This document shows positions 37,685 to 46,293 of a stretch of 64,000 bases of DNA, one piece after another (the first letter of the stretch is position 1; each line of letters begins with the position of its first letter). Source of the stretch: Amycolatopsis sp. NBC_01488 (GTDB taxonomy: Bacteria; Actinomycetota; Actinomycetes; Mycobacteriales; Pseudonocardiaceae); NCBI RefSeq assembly GCF_036227105.1, contig NZ_CP109434.1, positions 5,862,501-5,926,500 on the forward strand. Reading direction: 5' to 3'. The notes under the pieces are model-generated. The model saw only the letters and a list, made by a program, of their open reading frames with translations, did no database searches and was not told the origin of the DNA. A program made the position numbers and the translations under genes.

Positions 37685-38410
37685 GTGACGGGAGCCCTAC
37701 GAGGTGTGGTCGCGCTGGACGGCCCGTCGGGGACCGGGAAGACCACCGTCGCGCGCAAGCTCGCCCAGCGTCTCGGCGCCGGGTACCTCGACACCGGCGC
37801 CATGTACCGGATGGTCACCCTCGCCGTGCTGCGGGCCGGGATCGACCCGGCCGACGCGGACGCCGTCGCCGCGCTCGCCGACGGTGCCGACTTCAGCATC
37901 GGCACCAGCCCCGACCGGCCCGAGATCCGGCTGGCCGGCGCGGACGTCGCCACCGACATCCGCGGGCCCGAGGTCACCAAGGCCGTCTCGCCCGTCTCCG
38001 CCGTGCCGCACGTGCGCGAGCTGCTCGTCGCCCGGCAGCGGCGGATCATCGACGACGTGCTGGAGCACCGGGGCGGCATCGTCGTCGAAGGCCGCGACAT
38101 CGGCACGGTCGTCGCGCCGGACTCGCCGCTGAAGGTCTACCTGACCGCGTCCGCCGACGTCCGCGCGTCGCGCCGCAGCACGCAGGACACCGCCGCCGGG
38201 CGGAAGTCCTCGGTCGCCGACGCGCTGGCGAGCGTCGAACGCCGCGACCACCTCGACTCGACCCGCACCACCTCGCCGCTGCGCGCGGCCGACGACGCCG
38301 TGCCCGTCGACACCTCGGAACTGTCGATCGACCAGGTGATCGTCGCCCTCAGCGAGCTGGCCAGCCACCGCGGTCTCCTGGCGGGGTGCAACGCCGAGGT
38401 CGCTCGATGA
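37685..38410 (+). CDS. cmk: Cytidylate kinase
   Basis: The 241-aa protein has the P-loop GPSGTGKTTVARKLA near residues 12-26, YLDTGAMYRMVTLAVL (family signature), the inserted NMP-binding domain and IVVEGRDIGTVVAPDS. It phosphorylates CMP and dCMP. GTG 37685 is chosen because GGAG lies 7 nt upstream; GTG 37679 is too close and ATG 37640 adds unconserved residues. Its stop overlaps the next start. The cmk-acyltransferase-der order is typical of actinobacteria. Confidence 0.94.
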   Translation: MTGALRGVVALDGPSGTGKTTVARKLAQRLGAGYLDTGAMYRMVTLAVLRAGIDPADADAVAALADGADFSIGTSPDRPEIRLAGADVATDIRGPEVTKAVSPVSAVPHVRELLVARQRRIIDDVLEHRGGIVVEGRDIGTVVAPDSPLKVYLTASADVRASRRSTQDTAAGRKSSVADALASVERRDHLDSTRTTSPLRAADDAVPVDTSELSIDQVIVALSELASHRGLLAGCNAEVAR

Positions 38411-39066
38411 AAGCTGACGGACTGCCGGAAGGCTCCGTCGGCGCACTCCACGACGCCGGGCGAGTCTTCGCCCGGTATCATCTGCGGTCGGCCTTCCGCG
38501 TCCGCGTGCACGGCCGTGAGCGCATGCCCGCCACCGGGCCGGTGCTCGTGATCGCGAACCACAGCTCGATGATCGAACCGCAGCTGATCTTCGGAATGCT
38601 GCCGCGGCGTTCGGCGTTCCTGGTCAAGGCCGAGATGTTCACGGGCCTCGCCGGGAAGTTCCTGCGGGCCATCGGGCAGATCCCGCTCAAGCGCGGCGAG
38701 ATCGACCGCAAGCCGCTGCTGACCGCGGTCGGCGTGCTCAACGGCGGCGGCGTCGTCGGGATCTTCCCCGAGGGCACCCGCGGTGCCGGGGACGTCGGTG
38801 CGGCCGAACGCGGCGCGGCCTGGCTCGTCCGGGCCTCCGGCGCGACCGTGCTCCCGGTCGCGACGCGGGGCACGCGCAAGCCGGCGGACGGCAAGCGGCG
38901 CTGGCGCCCGCGCGTGGACATCCTCGTGGGGGAGCCGTTCACGCCGAAGGTCGGCCCCGGGAAGACCGGGCTCGACCAGGGCACCGAAGAGCTGCGCGGC
39001 GAGCTCGCGGCGCTCGTGAAGACTTTGGACGATTGGCGTTCCGAACACGGATTCGGCTCGCCATAA
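38407..39066 (+). CDS. PlsC-like 1-acyl-glycerol-3-phosphate acyltransferase
   Basis: The 219-aa protein has the acyltransferase blocks IANHSSMIEPQLIFGML (block I, near 48-64), GQIPLKRGEIDRK (block II) and IFPEGTRGAG (block III). Block I normally reads HX4D; here the acidic residue is Glu. It acylates a lysophospholipid at the inner membrane. ATG 38407 overlaps the cmk stop (ATGA) and der follows 15 nt after its stop, so the three are one operon. Confidence 0.9.
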   Translation: MKADGLPEGSVGALHDAGRVFARYHLRSAFRVRVHGRERMPATGPVLVIANHSSMIEPQLIFGMLPRRSAFLVKAEMFTGLAGKFLRAIGQIPLKRGEIDRKPLLTAVGVLNGGGVVGIFPEGTRGAGDVGAAERGAAWLVRASGATVLPVATRGTRKPADGKRRWRPRVDILVGEPFTPKVGPGKTGLDQGTEELRGELAALVKTLDDWRSEHGFGSP

Positions 39067-39081
39067 GGGAAACAGGTAGTC

Positions 39082-40551
39082 ATGGAAGAGCTAGACAGCG
39101 TCGGCGAGGTCGACGGCACCTGGTCGGACGAGACCGAGTTCGCCAGGCTCGACGCGCAGATCGAGGCGGCGGAAGCGGCCGAGGAGGCGGCGCTCGGGCA
39201 ACCGGTGCTCGCCGTCGTCGGCCGGCCCAACGTGGGCAAGTCGACGCTGGTCAACCGGATCATCGGCCGCCGCGAGGCCGTCGTGCAGGACGTGCCGGGA
39301 GTGACCCGCGACCGCGTCGCCTACGACGCCTACTGGGGCGGGCGCAAGTTCACCCTGGTCGACACCGGTGGGTGGGAGCCGGACGCGACCGGGCTGCAGG
39401 CGTCCGTCGCCGCCCAGGCCGAGCTGGCCATGCAGACCGCGGACGCGGTGCTGCTGGTGATCGACGCCTCGGTCGGCGCGACCGCGACCGACGAAGCCGT
39501 CTCCAAGGTGCTGCGCCGCTCGAAGAAGCCGGTGCTGCTGGCCGCCAACAAGGTCGACGACGACCGGCTGCTCGCGGACACCGCGTCGCTGTGGTCGCTC
39601 GGGCTCGGCGAGCCGCACCCGGTCAGCGCGCTGCACGGACGCAGCTCCGGCGACCTGCTCGACGCGATCCTCAAGGCCCTGCCCGAAGCGCCCCGCGAAG
39701 GCGGCGCCGCCTCGACCGGCCCACGGCGCGTCGCGCTGGTCGGTAAGCCGAACGTCGGCAAGTCGAGCCTGCTGAACAAGCTCTCCGGCGAGGAGCGCTC
39801 GGTCGTCGACTCGGTCGCGGGCACCACCGTCGACCCGGTCGACTCGCTGGTCGAGCTGGACGGCGAGACCTGGCGGTTCGTCGACACCGCGGGCCTGCGC
39901 AAGCGCGTCAACTTCGCCGCCGGCGCCGAGTACTACGCCTCGCTGCGCACCAAGACCGCGATCGACGCGGCCGAGGTCGCGATCGTGCTGCTCGACGCGG
40001 CCGAGCCGATCTCGGAGCAGGACCTGCGGGTGCTGACCATGGTCGTCGAGGCCGGCCGCGCCTGCGTGCTCGCGTTCAACAAGTGGGACCTGGTCGACGA
40101 AGACCGCCGGCACGCGATGGTCCGCGAGCTGGAGCGCGGCCTGGTCCGCGTGCCGTGGGCGGAGAAGGTCAACGTCTCGGCGCTGACCGGCCGTTCGGTG
40201 CGCAAGATCGCCCCGGCGCTGCGGACGGCGCTGGCGTCGTGGGACAAGCGGGTGCCGACCGGCCAGCTCAACGCGTGGCTGTCCGACCTGATCGCGGCCA
40301 CCCCGCCGCCGGTCCGCGGCGGCAAGCAGCCGAAGGTGTTGTTCGCGACGCAGGCCGGCATCCGGCCGCCGACGCTGGTGCTGTTCACCACCGGTTTCCT
40401 CGAGGCGGGCTACCGCCGGTTCATCGAGCGCAAGTTCCGCGAGCAGTTCGGTTTCGCGGGCAGCCCCGTTCGGGTGAATGTGCGGGTTCGCGAAAAGAAG
40501 GCGAAACCGAAGGTCGGCGGTAAAGCGGCCCGGCCCGCCAAATCCCGGTGA
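39082..40551 (+). CDS. der: GTPase Der (EngA)
   Basis: The 489-aa protein has two tandem GTPase domains: GRPNVGKSTLVNRI near residues 48-61 with DTGGW, and GKPNVGKSSLLNKL near 220-233 with DTAGLRKRVNF, each with an NKxD (NKVD, NKWD). A KH-like C-terminal domain follows (GSPVRVNVRVREKK). It is an essential 50S assembly factor. The N-terminal 45 residues are an acidic extension usual in actinobacteria. The stop is followed directly by the 21-bp repeat array. Confidence 0.96.
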   Translation: MEELDSVGEVDGTWSDETEFARLDAQIEAAEAAEEAALGQPVLAVVGRPNVGKSTLVNRIIGRREAVVQDVPGVTRDRVAYDAYWGGRKFTLVDTGGWEPDATGLQASVAAQAELAMQTADAVLLVIDASVGATATDEAVSKVLRRSKKPVLLAANKVDDDRLLADTASLWSLGLGEPHPVSALHGRSSGDLLDAILKALPEAPREGGAASTGPRRVALVGKPNVGKSSLLNKLSGEERSVVDSVAGTTVDPVDSLVELDGETWRFVDTAGLRKRVNFAAGAEYYASLRTKTAIDAAEVAIVLLDAAEPISEQDLRVLTMVVEAGRACVLAFNKWDLVDEDRRHAMVRELERGLVRVPWAEKVNVSALTGRSVRKIAPALRTALASWDKRVPTGQLNAWLSDLIAATPPPVRGGKQPKVLFATQAGIRPPTLVLFTTGFLEAGYRRFIERKFREQFGFAGSPVRVNVRVREKKAKPKVGGKAARPAKSR

Positions 40552-40560
40552 CGTTTCGGG

Positions 40561-40698
40561 CATCACACGTGATCCCGCAGGCATCACTCGTGATCCCGCA
40601 GGCATCACTCGTGATCCCGGGGGCATCACTCGTGATGGGAGGGGCATCACTCTCGATGCCCCTCCCATCACGCATGATGCCTCTTTGATCACGCCCGA
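40561..40698. repeat. 21-bp-period palindromic array A
   Basis: Seven units begin CATCAC, or GATCAC for the last, at 40561, 40582, 40603, 40624, 40645, 40666 and 40687, exactly 21 bp apart. Left units read CATCACnnGTGAT. The centre is a perfect hairpin, GATGGGAGGGGCATC (40634-40648) with its complement (40655-40669) and a 6-nt loop. Right units are inverted. It sits 9 nt after the der stop and may also terminate that operon. Confidence 0.9.
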
Positions 40699-40882
40699 TG
40701 CCCGCACCTGCGTGAGGTCCGACACTCCGTCGTGACCCTGTGGACACCTTTTCTTCACCTGCGGGTATGGTGAAGGGTCGTTGCGGGCGCCTCATTCGGA
40801 GAGCTGGCCCGATTGAGGCTCCCGAAAGGTGAGTGGTGGGCTTGCGCGCCCATGGTTTTGTGCTGCACGAGGTGAGCGGACG
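40699..40882 (+). promoter_or_regulatory. Intergenic region with candidate promoter for the Pls/PosA-type gene
   Basis: The 331-nt gap after der holds the repeat array in its first half. Downstream, TGGACA (40741-40746) and TATGGT (40766-40771) with a 19-nt spacer form a candidate promoter, leaving a leader of about 105 nt. GAGGTGAG lies before ATG 40883. No gene or tRNA is visible. Confidence 0.4.
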
Positions 40883-43800
40883 ATGACCGTCACCGTCGAA
40901 CCCGCCGGATCCGTCGCCGAGGTGACCCTCGCGCCGGTCGCCGATCGGGCCCTCTTATGGTCCGGCCTCGGCGCCGGCGAGCGCACCCTCCTCGACATCC
41001 TCGCCGCCACCGCCGAGCGGCACCCCAACGCCGCCGCGATCGACGACGGCACCACGACGCTGACCTACCGGCGGCTCCTCGAGGAGATCGACGCCTACGG
41101 TCGCCGGCTGCGCGGCTACGGCGTCGGCCTCGGCGACCGCGTCGGCATCCGGATTTCCTCCGGTACCGCCGAGCTGTACGTCGCGATCCTCGCCACCCTG
41201 TCCGTCGGCGCCGCCTACGTGCCGGTCGACGCGGACGACCCGGACGAGCGCGCCGAGCTGGTCTTCGAGGAGGCCCAGGTCGCCGCGGTGGCCACCGACG
41301 GCAAGATCAACGTGCACAGCACGCCGGGCGGCCGTGCCGGCGTTCCCGGCCCGGCCGACGACGCCTGGATCATCTTCACCTCCGGTTCCACCGGCAAGCC
41401 CAAGGGCGTCGCGGTGAGCCACGCGAGTGCCGCCGCGTTCGTCGACGCCGAGGCCGACCTGTTCCTCACCGAGGAGCCGATCGGCCCGGGCGACCGCGTC
41501 CTGGCCGGCCTGAGCGTCGCCTTCGACGCCTCCTGCGAAGAGATGTGGCTGGCCTGGCGGCACGGCGCCTGCCTGGTCCCGGCGCCGCGTGCGCTGGTCC
41601 GCACCGGCGTCGACCTCGGCCCCTGGCTGGTCGCGCAGCGCATCACCGTCGTCTCGACCGTGCCGACGCTGGCCGCACTGTGGCCCGCCGACGCCCTCGA
41701 AGACGTCCGCCTGCTCATCTTCGGCGGGGAAGCGTGCCCGCCGGAGCTGGCCGAGCGCGTCGCCGTCGAAGGCTGCGAAGTCTGGAACACCTACGGTCCG
41801 ACCGAGGCCACCGTCGTCGCCTGCGCCGCGCAGCTGACCGGCGAGGGCCCGGTCCGGATCGGCCTGCCGCTCGCCGGCTGGCAGCTCGCCGTGGTCAACG
41901 ACGAGGGCGAGCCGGTCGCCATGGGCGAGACCGGTGAGCTGGTCATCGGCGGGGTCGGCCTGGCCCGCTACCTCGACGCCGAGAAGGACGCCGAGAAGTT
42001 CGCGCCGCTGCCGTCGCTGGGCTGGCAGCGCGCCTACCGCTCGGGCGACATGGTCCGCGCCGAAGCCGAGGGCCTGCTGTTCCTCGGCCGGCTCGACGAG
42101 CAGGTCAAGCTCGGCGGCCGCCGCATCGAGCTGGGCGAGGTCGACGCCGCGCTGCAGGCCCTGCCGGGCGTGCAGGGCGCGGCCGCCGCGATCCGCCGCA
42201 CCAAGGCGGGCAACCAGGTCCTGGTCGGGTACGTCGTGCCCGCTGCCGGTGTGCCCTTCAACCAGGACGAAGCCGCGAACCGGCTGCGCGCGCACCTGCC
42301 CGCTGCGCTGGTGCCGCTGCTGGCCGTCGTCGACGACCTGCCGACCCGCACGTCCGGCAAGGTCGACCGCGCCGCCCTCCCGTGGCCGCTGTCCACTGTG
42401 GACGCCGTCGGGCTGTCCCCGACGGAGACGTGGCTCGCCGAAGGCTGGGCCGAGATCCTCGGCGTGTCGGTGGACGACCCGAAGGCCGACTTCTTCACCC
42501 ACGGCGGCGGCAGCCTCACCGCCGCGCAGGTCGTCGCGCGCATCCGTACCCGGCACCCGCAGGTGTCGGTCGCCGACGTCTACGCCCACCCCAAGCTGGG
42601 CGCGCTGGCCGCGATGCTGGACGCGCTGAGCGGCCAGGCCACCGAGCGCCGCGACATCGCGCCGACCCCGCGTCGTGCCGGGATCATCCAGGCGCTGCTG
42701 ATGGTGCCGCTGATGGGTCTCGTCGGCCTGCGCTGGGCGACGCTCGCCGCCGCGCTGTCGAACGTCCTGTCCCTGCTCGGGTTCACCTGGGCACCCACGC
42801 TGAACTGGGCGTGGCTCGGCCTGGCCTGGGTCGTGCTGTTCAGCCCGGCCGGCCGGATCGCGATCGCGGCGGGCGGTGCCCGTGTGCTGCTCTCCGGTGT
42901 CCGCCCCGGCACCTACCCGCGTGGCGGGAGTGTCCACTTGCGACTGTGGACGGCCGAGAAGCTCGCCGAGTTCTCCGGCGCGGACAGCGTCGCGGGCGCG
43001 TCTTGGATGACGACGTACGCGAAGGCGCTCGGCGCGCGGATCGGCAAGGACGTAGACCTCCATTCGCCGCCGCCGGTCACCGGGTTCCTCAAGCTGGGCC
43101 GCGGCGCGGCGATCGAGCCCGAGGTCGACCTGACCGGCCACTGGGTCGACGGCGACCGCGTGCACATCGGCAAGGTCCGCGTCGGGGCGGAAGCCCGCAT
43201 CGGCGCGCGCAGCACGCTGTTCCCCGGCGTCCGCATCGGCAAGGGCGCGGAGATCGCGGCCGGGTCGACCGTCCGCGGCGCCGTCCCGGCCGGGCAGCGC
43301 TGGGCCGGTTCGCCCGCCGGGCGCGTGGCGAAGGACGAGCGCGACGCGCTGAAGTGGCCGTCGAGCCGCCCGCCGCGGTCGCACTTCTGGGCCACCGTCT
43401 ACGGCGCGACCTCGCTGCTGCTCGGCTTCCTGCCGGGCATCGCCGCACTGGCCGGTGTCGCCGTGCTCGGCTACGCGATCGCCGGGGCGCCTACCCTTCT
43501 GGACGCCTTCACCCGGGCGCTGGTCTTCGTGCCGGTCGCGACCCTGGCGTACTTCGCCGCGTACATGCTGCTCGTGCTGGTCGGCGTCCGGTCGCTGAGC
43601 ATCGGCATGGTCGAGGGCTACCACCCGGTGCACGGCCGGATCGCGTGGCAGGTCTGGGCCACCGAACGCCTGATGAGCATGGCCCGCGAAGGCCTGTTCC
43701 CGGTGTACGCCAGCCTGTTCACGCCGGTGTGGCTGCGGCTGCTCGGCGCGAAGGTGGGCCGCAACGTCGAGGCGTCGACCGTGCTGGCGCTGCCGAAGAT

Positions 43801-44770
43801 GACCAAGGTCGACAGCGGCGCGTTCCTGGCCGACGACACGATGGTCGCCACCTACGAGCTCGGCCACGGCTGGCTGCACGTCGCCCCGGCGCGCATCGGC
43901 AAGCAGGCCTTCCTCGGCAACTCGGGGATGACCGCGCCCGGCCGGTCGGTGCCGAAGCGCGGCCTGGTCGGCGTCCTGTCGTCGACGCCGCTGAAGGCGA
44001 AGAAGGGCTCGTCGTACCTCGGCATGCCGCCGCTGCCGGTGCGCCGCGCGATCGGCGACGCCGACACGAGCCGCACCTACACCCCGGCGCTGCACCTGAA
44101 GGCGGCGCGGGCGCTGGTCGAGCTGTGCCGGATCATCCCGGTCATGTGCGGCGTCGCGCTGACCGTCTCGGTCGCCTTCGGGCTGCTGTGGGCGGCGACG
44201 GCGTTCGGCTTCGGCGTCGCCCTGCTGCTGGCCGGGCCCGCCCTGCTGGCCGCCGGGATCGTCGCGGCGCTGACCGCGACCGTGCTGAAGTGGCTGCTGG
44301 TCGGCAAGTTCCGCGAGATCGACCACCCGCTGTGGAGCTCCTTCGTCTGGCGCAACGAGCTGGCCGACACCTTCGTCGAGGCCTTGGCCGTGCCGTGGCT
44401 GATCGGCTCGATCGGCGGCACCCCGCTGCTGTCGGCGTGGCTGCGCACGATGGGCGTCAAGATCGGCCGCGGCGTCTGGCTCGAGACGTACTGGCTGCCC
44501 GAGGCCGACCTCGTCGAGCTGGGCGACGGCGCGACGATCAACCGCGGCTGCGTCGTGCAGACGCACCTGTTCCACGACCGGATCATGAGCATGTCGAGCG
44601 TGACCCTCGGCGAGGGCGCCACGCTCGGCCCGCACGGCATCGTGCTGCCCGGCGCGGGCATCGGCGCGCGCACCACGGTCGGCCCGGGCTCCCTCGTGAC
44701 CCGCGGCGACGAGGTGCCGGCCGACACGCGCTGGCTCGGCAACCCGATCTCCGCGTGGACGGGTAAGTAG
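40883..44770 (+). CDS. Pls/PosA-type membrane non-ribosomal peptide synthetase
   Basis: The 1295-aa protein shares the architecture of epsilon-poly-L-lysine synthetase (Pls). The adenylation domain (about 25-500) has FTSGSTGKPKG near 166, NTYGPTEA, and a final-lysine region TSGKVDR. A carrier domain has FFTHGGGSLTAAQ (Ser near 542). Three pairs of transmembrane helices (about 605-680, 835-930, 1075-1140) separate three soluble domains, with hexapeptide-repeat motifs in at least the first and last (GEGATLGPHGIVLPGAGIGA). No thioesterase or classical condensation domain is present. By analogy it activates one amino acid and forms a homopoly- or di-peptide product at the membrane. The amino acid cannot be read with confidence. 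An M1 aminopeptidase gene follows 91 nt downstream. Confidence 0.9.
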   Translation: MTVTVEPAGSVAEVTLAPVADRALLWSGLGAGERTLLDILAATAERHPNAAAIDDGTTTLTYRRLLEEIDAYGRRLRGYGVGLGDRVGIRISSGTAELYVAILATLSVGAAYVPVDADDPDERAELVFEEAQVAAVATDGKINVHSTPGGRAGVPGPADDAWIIFTSGSTGKPKGVAVSHASAAAFVDAEADLFLTEEPIGPGDRVLAGLSVAFDASCEEMWLAWRHGACLVPAPRALVRTGVDLGPWLVAQRITVVSTVPTLAALWPADALEDVRLLIFGGEACPPELAERVAVEGCEVWNTYGPTEATVVACAAQLTGEGPVRIGLPLAGWQLAVVNDEGEPVAMGETGELVIGGVGLARYLDAEKDAEKFAPLPSLGWQRAYRSGDMVRAEAEGLLFLGRLDEQVKLGGRRIELGEVDAALQALPGVQGAAAAIRRTKAGNQVLVGYVVPAAGVPFNQDEAANRLRAHLPAALVPLLAVVDDLPTRTSGKVDRAALPWPLSTVDAVGLSPTETWLAEGWAEILGVSVDDPKADFFTHGGGSLTAAQVVARIRTRHPQVSVADVYAHPKLGALAAMLDALSGQATERRDIAPTPRRAGIIQALLMVPLMGLVGLRWATLAAALSNVLSLLGFTWAPTLNWAWLGLAWVVLFSPAGRIAIAAGGARVLLSGVRPGTYPRGGSVHLRLWTAEKLAEFSGADSVAGASWMTTYAKALGARIGKDVDLHSPPPVTGFLKLGRGAAIEPEVDLTGHWVDGDRVHIGKVRVGAEARIGARSTLFPGVRIGKGAEIAAGSTVRGAVPAGQRWAGSPAGRVAKDERDALKWPSSRPPRSHFWATVYGATSLLLGFLPGIAALAGVAVLGYAIAGAPTLLDAFTRALVFVPVATLAYFAAYMLLVLVGVRSLSIGMVEGYHPVHGRIAWQVWATERLMSMAREGLFPVYASLFTPVWLRLLGAKVGRNVEASTVLALPKMTKVDSGAFLADDTMVATYELGHGWLHVAPARIGKQAFLGNSGMTAPGRSVPKRGLVGVLSSTPLKAKKGSSYLGMPPLPVRRAIGDADTSRTYTPALHLKAARALVELCRIIPVMCGVALTVSVAFGLLWAATAFGFGVALLLAGPALLAAGIVAALTATVLKWLLVGKFREIDHPLWSSFVWRNELADTFVEALAVPWLIGSIGGTPLLSAWLRTMGVKIGRGVWLETYWLPEADLVELGDGATINRGCVVQTHLFHDRIMSMSSVTLGEGATLGPHGIVLPGAGIGARTTVGPGSLVTRGDEVPADTRWLGNPISAWTGK

Positions 44771-44861
44771 AAGGTCACGAAGTACCCACCGGGCTCGCCG
44801 GACTCACCTGTGCCGTGCGAGCCTGGTTTGGTACGTCGGTACGAGGAAAGGTTCGGCACGG

Positions 44862-46283
44862 GTGGTTTCGAAGGCTCCTGCTCCGGCACCCGGCGCGGAT
44901 ACTTCCGGTGATCCCTACCTCCCCGCCCACGGCAACGGTGGCTACCGGACCCGGCACTACGCCCTGAACCTCGACTACAAGGTGGGGCCGAACCGGCTCT
45001 CGGCCTCCGCCGTGATCACCGCGGAGGCGACGCAGGCGCTTTCCCGCGTCAGCCTGGACTTCGGCGAATTCCGGATCAACCGCGTGCTGGTCGACGGCAA
45101 GCCCGCGAAGTACCTGAAGCGGGGCGCCAAGCTGCACGTGCGCCCGGCGAAGTCGATCGCGCCGGGCGCCGGGTTCACGGTCGAGGTGCACTACGTCGGC
45201 AACCCGCGTCCGGTGCGGAGCCGCTGGGGCGACGTCGGCTGGGACGAGCTGACCGACGGCGCGCTCGTGGCGAGCCAGCCGGTCGGCGCGCCGTCCTGGT
45301 TCCCGTGCAACGACCACCCGGCGGACAAGGCGGCCTACTCGGTGACCGTGACGACGGCGTCGCCGTACCTGGTCGCGGTCACCGGCACCCTCGTCGAGCG
45401 GTCCACGTCGGCCAGCACGACGAGGTGGGTGTTCGAGCGGCCGGAGCCGACGTCGACGTACCTGATGAGCGTGCAGATCGGCCGCTACGACGACGTGGAG
45501 CTGTCCGGCCGCGGCTGGTTCCCGCACGCGGGGGTGGGCCTGCGGCGCCTGAGCCTCGGCATCGGGCGTGCCAGCGGGCAGGTGGAGTCGGTCTTCGAGA
45601 CCGTGCCGCAGCGGGCCGCCGTGCCGTCGCGGCTGCGCCGGGCGTTCGAGCGCGACTTCGGGCGGCAGGACCGGATGATGGAGTTCCTGCAGCGGCTGTT
45701 CGGGCCGTACCCCTTCCCCGAGTACGTCATCGTCGTCACGGACGACGACCTCGACGACCCGATCGAGGCGCAGGGCATGGCGGTCTTCGGCGCGAACCAC
45801 GTCGACGGCCGCCGCACCCACGAGCGGCTCGTCCTGCACGAGCTGTCCCACCAGTGGTTCGGCAACAGCCTGACGGTGGCCGACTGGCGCCACATCTGGC
45901 TCAACGAGGGTTTCGCGACCTACGCCGAGTGGCTGTGGTCGGAGGAGTCCGGCGGACAGTCGGCGCAGGCACTGGCCCGCGGCTGGCACACGCGGATCAA
46001 GGCCAGGCCGGCGGACGTCCGGATCGCCGACCCCGGCGTGTCGCGGATGTTCGACGAGCGGGTGTACAAGCGCGGCGCGCTGACACTGCACGCCCTGCGG
46101 GCGGAGATCGGCGACGCGGCGTTCTTCGCGCTGCTGAAGGCGTGGACCGGCGACCACCGGCACGGCCTGGTGACGACGGCCGAGTTCGTCGCACTGGCGG
46201 AGGTGTACGCGGCTCGCCCGCTGACGGCGTTCTTCGCCCGCTGGCTGGACACGCCCGCGCTGCCACCCCTGCCCGGCCCCTGA
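44862..46283 (+). CDS. M1 family zinc aminopeptidase
   Basis: The 473-aa protein has the M1 zinc motif HELSHQWFGNSLT (HExxH near 326-330) with the third ligand Glu in WLNEGFATYAEW. The N-terminal beta-domain precedes it. The usual GAMEN exopeptidase loop is replaced by EAQGMAVFGANH, as in the short actinobacterial M1 group. It lacks the large C-terminal helical domain of PepN. No signal peptide is obvious. GTG 44862 has AGGAAAGG about 11 nt upstream. It follows the Pls-type synthetase in the same direction, so processing or resistance related to that peptide is possible. Confidence 0.9.
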   Translation: MVSKAPAPAPGADTSGDPYLPAHGNGGYRTRHYALNLDYKVGPNRLSASAVITAEATQALSRVSLDFGEFRINRVLVDGKPAKYLKRGAKLHVRPAKSIAPGAGFTVEVHYVGNPRPVRSRWGDVGWDELTDGALVASQPVGAPSWFPCNDHPADKAAYSVTVTTASPYLVAVTGTLVERSTSASTTRWVFERPEPTSTYLMSVQIGRYDDVELSGRGWFPHAGVGLRRLSLGIGRASGQVESVFETVPQRAAVPSRLRRAFERDFGRQDRMMEFLQRLFGPYPFPEYVIVVTDDDLDDPIEAQGMAVFGANHVDGRRTHERLVLHELSHQWFGNSLTVADWRHIWLNEGFATYAEWLWSEESGGQSAQALARGWHTRIKARPADVRIADPGVSRMFDERVYKRGALTLHALRAEIGDAAFFALLKAWTGDHRHGLVTTAEFVALAEVYAARPLTAFFARWLDTPALPPLPGP

Positions 46284-46293
46284 CCGGCGGACC

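Noticed and set aside
40561..40698. CRISPR array
   Set aside because: Units are contiguous 21-bp repeats with no unique spacers, and no cas genes occur in the window.
40478..40795. Open frames through array A encoding heptad-like GITRDPA or SRVMPAG repeats
   Set aside because: A 21-bp period keeps frames open automatically on both strands. There is no Shine-Dalgarno, and the pattern is better explained by DNA/RNA symmetry than by a peptide.
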